6,640 nt of DNA from JAZDFH01 sp043808035. Lineage in GTDB: Bacteria; Patescibacteriota; Minisyncoccia; UBA6257; Colwellbacteraceae. Shown here in pieces: positions 6,519 through 6,640 of the stretch; the stretch's first letter is position 1, and every line of letters begins with the position of its first letter. The stretch is taken from positions 1-6,640 of the forward strand of contig JAZDFH010000006.1 of assembly GCA_043808035.1 (NCBI GenBank), in the 5' to 3' direction. The notes beneath the pieces were generated by a model, which was not told the origin of the DNA, did no database searches, and saw only the letters and a program-made list of their open reading frames with translations. The position numbers and the translations under genes were made by a program.

Positions 6519-6640
6519 TCAACGCAAATCTCGTCCCCATTCTGGCATAAACCGCCTTTTGTTCATACCACGATACGCCGTCATGAAGTCTTGTATACTC
6601 AAGTTTAACAAAAGCGACGAACGAAGCAAAGATGTGATTT
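6511..6640 (-). CDS. C-terminal end of a probable DDE transposase (5' part outside window)
   Basis: The frame is open from the right edge to TAA (plus-strand 6511-6513), giving 42 C-terminal residues. It begins NHIFASFVAFVKLE, followed by YTRLHDG, SWYEQKAVYARM and a final RFALSA. An N-H-[IV]-F-A-x-x-x-A-[FY]-x-K-L-E element a few dozen residues from the end is a pattern I associate with the last helix of DDE transposases of bacterial insertion sequences, where it contributes to the catalytic fold. The element family cannot be fixed from this short tail. The stop falls within the probable terminal repeat, as is common in compact insertion sequences. The remaining part of the element lies to the right, and whether it is intact is unknown. 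Confidence 0.65.
   Translation of the reverse strand, partial: NHIFASFVAFVKLEYTRLHDGVSWYEQKAVYARMGTRFALSA

Noticed and set aside
6505..6640. Plus-strand open frame through the right edge
   Set aside because: It follows an in-frame TAG and is antisense to the transposase tail, which has a recognisable pattern.

Overview
The window is AT-rich bacterial DNA read with the standard code: TGA closes the TspO gene and tryptophan is TGG throughout. Only one start has a visible Shine-Dalgarno-like sequence. Two putative -10 boxes lie so close to the ATG that the transcripts would be nearly leaderless. With the gene content, this fits an uncultivated, small-genome lineage such as Patescibacteria/CPR, but that is inference; no ribosomal or other phylogenetic marker is present.

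Layout. Bases 1-368 (+) hold the C-terminal end of a larger protein, probably a KAP-type P-loop NTPase, cut by the window edge. Bases 435-911 (+) encode a complete TspO/MBR membrane protein. A convergent three-gene minus-strand operon fills 4849 to 964. Read in transcription order it has an unrecognised 266-aa polytopic membrane protein, then a 159-aa COG2426 'small multidrug export' protein, then an 856-aa PEP-synthase-related phosphotransferase. The last two genes are separated by one base. A second minus-strand pair runs from 6358 to 5008: a DUF998 membrane protein followed, with an 8-base overlap or a 4-base gap depending on the start, by a flavodoxin-fold iron-sulfur flavoprotein. The right edge (6511-6640, minus) is the C-terminal end of a transposase whose stop lies inside a likely insertion-sequence terminal repeat. 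Just inside it, 6394-6504 looks like the tail of a gene cut by that element.

Main interpretation. The 856-aa protein has an N-terminal ATP-grasp domain, a long middle domain and a phosphohistidine domain at the very C-terminus (His814). It lacks the TIM barrel that PEP synthase and pyruvate phosphate dikinase need to make PEP. This is the layout of rifampin phosphotransferase and related small-molecule phosphotransferases or ligases, so 'PEP synthase' would probably be a wrong label. Its tight linkage to two multi-pass membrane proteins suggests a modification-plus-membrane module of unknown substrate. The flavoprotein/DUF998 pair may be redox or stress related, but its substrate cannot be read from sequence. 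No tRNA, rRNA, CRISPR array or origin was seen. No gene-free stretch exceeds 300 bases; the longest is 4850-5007.
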